DNA of 6,144 nucleotides. Source: Planctomycetaceae bacterium. GTDB taxonomy: Bacteria > Planctomycetota > Planctomycetia > Pirellulales > Thermoguttaceae. Positions 5,444-6,144 of this stretch are shown here, in pieces. Where the stretch lies: contig JAIRPZ010000278.1 of NCBI GenBank assembly GCA_031256755.1, positions 1-6,144 of the forward strand. Reading direction: 5' to 3'. The notes beneath the pieces were generated by a model that searched no databases, was not told where the DNA came from, and saw only the letters and a program-made list of their open reading frames with translations. The stretch's first letter is position 1; each line of letters opens with the position of its first letter. The position numbers and the translations under genes are program-made.

Positions 5444-5611
5444 TTCATGAGTATATTGCATTCTTTTTCCTGCGTCAAAATCCGGCGGACTCTGAAAACA
5501 CCGGCGAAAAATTTCAAACGCCCGGCTTGCACCGGATTCCGAAATCGGATACAACAATCAGAATACTGTTCACGCGGTCGCCGCTATCGAAACGCTCTCC
5601 TGTAAAAGACA

Positions 5612-6144
5612 ATGTCCCTCATCACGCTCCTGCCGGAAATTGCTGCCGCCGGTAAAAAACAAGCCGAAGAAATCCTCAAAAATATCGGCAATACACAGCG
5701 TCTCGCCCTGCAAACCGCCGAATTCGTCGCACCCGCCAAACAAACCGCAGTCAATGCCGGTCTCATTCACGAAATCGGCAATTTAGGAAAACAGGTCAAC
5801 GGGCAGGAGTCCTTTGCAGAGAAATTGAACCGCCTCATTTACGGCGACAACCTCTATGTGATGCAGGCCCTTCTTGCCGAAGGATACGGCGGAAAAATCG
5901 ACTTGATTTACATCGACCCGCCGTTTCAGTCCGGTGCGGACTACAAAACGAAAATCGCACTCCGCCTCGGCGAAATACAACAGCAGCCGTCCGTGATGGA
6001 ACAGAAAGCGTACTCCGATACGTGGCAGGACGGCACCGTTTCCTACTTGCAGATGCTCTATCCCCGACTCGTCCTGATGCGAGAACTCCTCTCCGACAAA
6101 GGTTCTTTATACGTCCACGTGGATTGGCACGCAGGACATTATGT
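5612..6144 (+). CDS. Type III-like (Mod) site-specific adenine DNA methyltransferase, N-terminal part
   Basis: The frame opens with ATG at 5612, just after an in-frame TAA at 5603-5605, and runs off the window, giving 177 complete codons. Residues 1-70 are a mostly helical N-terminal region. LIYGDNLYVMQALL begins at 75, and GKIDLIYIDPPFQSGADYKTK at 94-114 carries DPPF (102-105), the catalytic motif IV of amino-methyltransferases. EQKAYSDTW (130-138) and YLQMLYPRLVLMRELLSDKGSLYVHVDWHAGHY (145-177) follow, as in type III Mod-like enzymes. Because motif IV comes before any S-adenosylmethionine-binding FxGxG motif, the order is beta-class; the FxGxG and target-recognition regions must lie beyond the edge. 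It should methylate adenine in a specific DNA sequence, either with a restriction partner downstream or as an orphan. No Shine-Dalgarno site precedes the ATG. The next genes would show whether this is a complete restriction-modification locus. Confidence 0.93.
   Translation, partial: MSLITLLPEIAAAGKKQAEEILKNIGNTQRLALQTAEFVAPAKQTAVNAGLIHEIGNLGKQVNGQESFAEKLNRLIYGDNLYVMQALLAEGYGGKIDLIYIDPPFQSGADYKTKIALRLGEIQQQPSVMEQKAYSDTWQDGTVSYLQMLYPRLVLMRELLSDKGSLYVHVDWHAGHY

Larger units (their letters stand above)
5257..5611. other. Divergent intergenic spacer between the recombinase and methyltransferase genes
   Basis: No convincing gene is seen in these 355 bases; the short open frames have no family-like sequence or start signals. 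The spacer holds the recombinase promoter next to its ATG and the palindrome at 5407-5443. On the plus strand, TTGCAC at 5527-5532 and TACAAC at 5550-5555 are 17 bases apart and are a weak candidate promoter for the methyltransferase, with a leader of about 50 bases. Short CCGCATT repeats occur at 5383-5389 and 5393-5399. Confidence 0.5.

Noticed and set aside
5420..5605. 61-codon plus-strand frame ending just before the methyltransferase
   Set aside because: It starts at a TTG inside the palindrome, has no ribosome site, and its composition (many Arg, Cys and Ser) is typical of translated spacer.

Overview
The window is a piece of bacterial chromosome, most likely from a planctomycete. The evidence is the IlvH and FliH sequence styles, an O/P-type outer-membrane porin with a C-terminal aromatic residue (a diderm envelope), roughly balanced base composition, and start codons that mostly lack Shine-Dalgarno sites. 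This taxonomic placement is inference from family resemblance and was not searched.

Layout from left to right. (a) 1-521 (+): the 3' end of a Porin_O_P-type outer-membrane porin, followed by a terminator-like hairpin. (b) 676-1452 (+): a coiled-coil protein with a PD-(D/E)XK nuclease-like C-terminal domain in which the expected catalytic lysine is asparagine. (c) 1499-1972 (+): ilvH, the regulatory subunit of acetolactate synthase, with a promoter placed so close to the ATG that the mRNA may be leaderless. (d) 1958-2953 (-): an ExoA-like family 2 glycosyltransferase that converges on ilvH and overlaps its last 15 bases. (e) 2954-3235: an intergenic spacer with the glycosyltransferase promoter and a cluster of inverted CAGACGGCAG-type repeats. 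(f) 3236-4168 (-): fliH, the flagellar ATPase stator, apart from any other flagellar gene in view. (g) 4240-5256 (-): a XerD-like tyrosine recombinase with all catalytic residues and a roughly 20-residue insertion. (h) 5257-5611: a divergent spacer with a good recombinase promoter and a striking imperfect palindrome. (i) 5612 to the window end (+): the N-terminal part of a type III-like (Mod) adenine DNA methyltransferase with a DPPF motif, cut by the window edge.

The genes do not form one pathway. Core genes (ilvH, fliH, xerD-like) lie singly among envelope genes (porin, glycosyltransferase) and accessory or defence-type genes (nuclease-like protein, methyltransferase). The only likely co-transcribed pair is the recombinase followed by fliH. 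The right edge probably begins a restriction-modification or orphan methylation locus. I see no tRNA, rRNA, CRISPR array, transposase or insertion sequence. No clear undescribed system is visible. The best leads are the palindrome between the recombinase and the methyltransferase, the repeat cluster before the glycosyltransferase, the leaderless promoter layout, and the altered nuclease motif.
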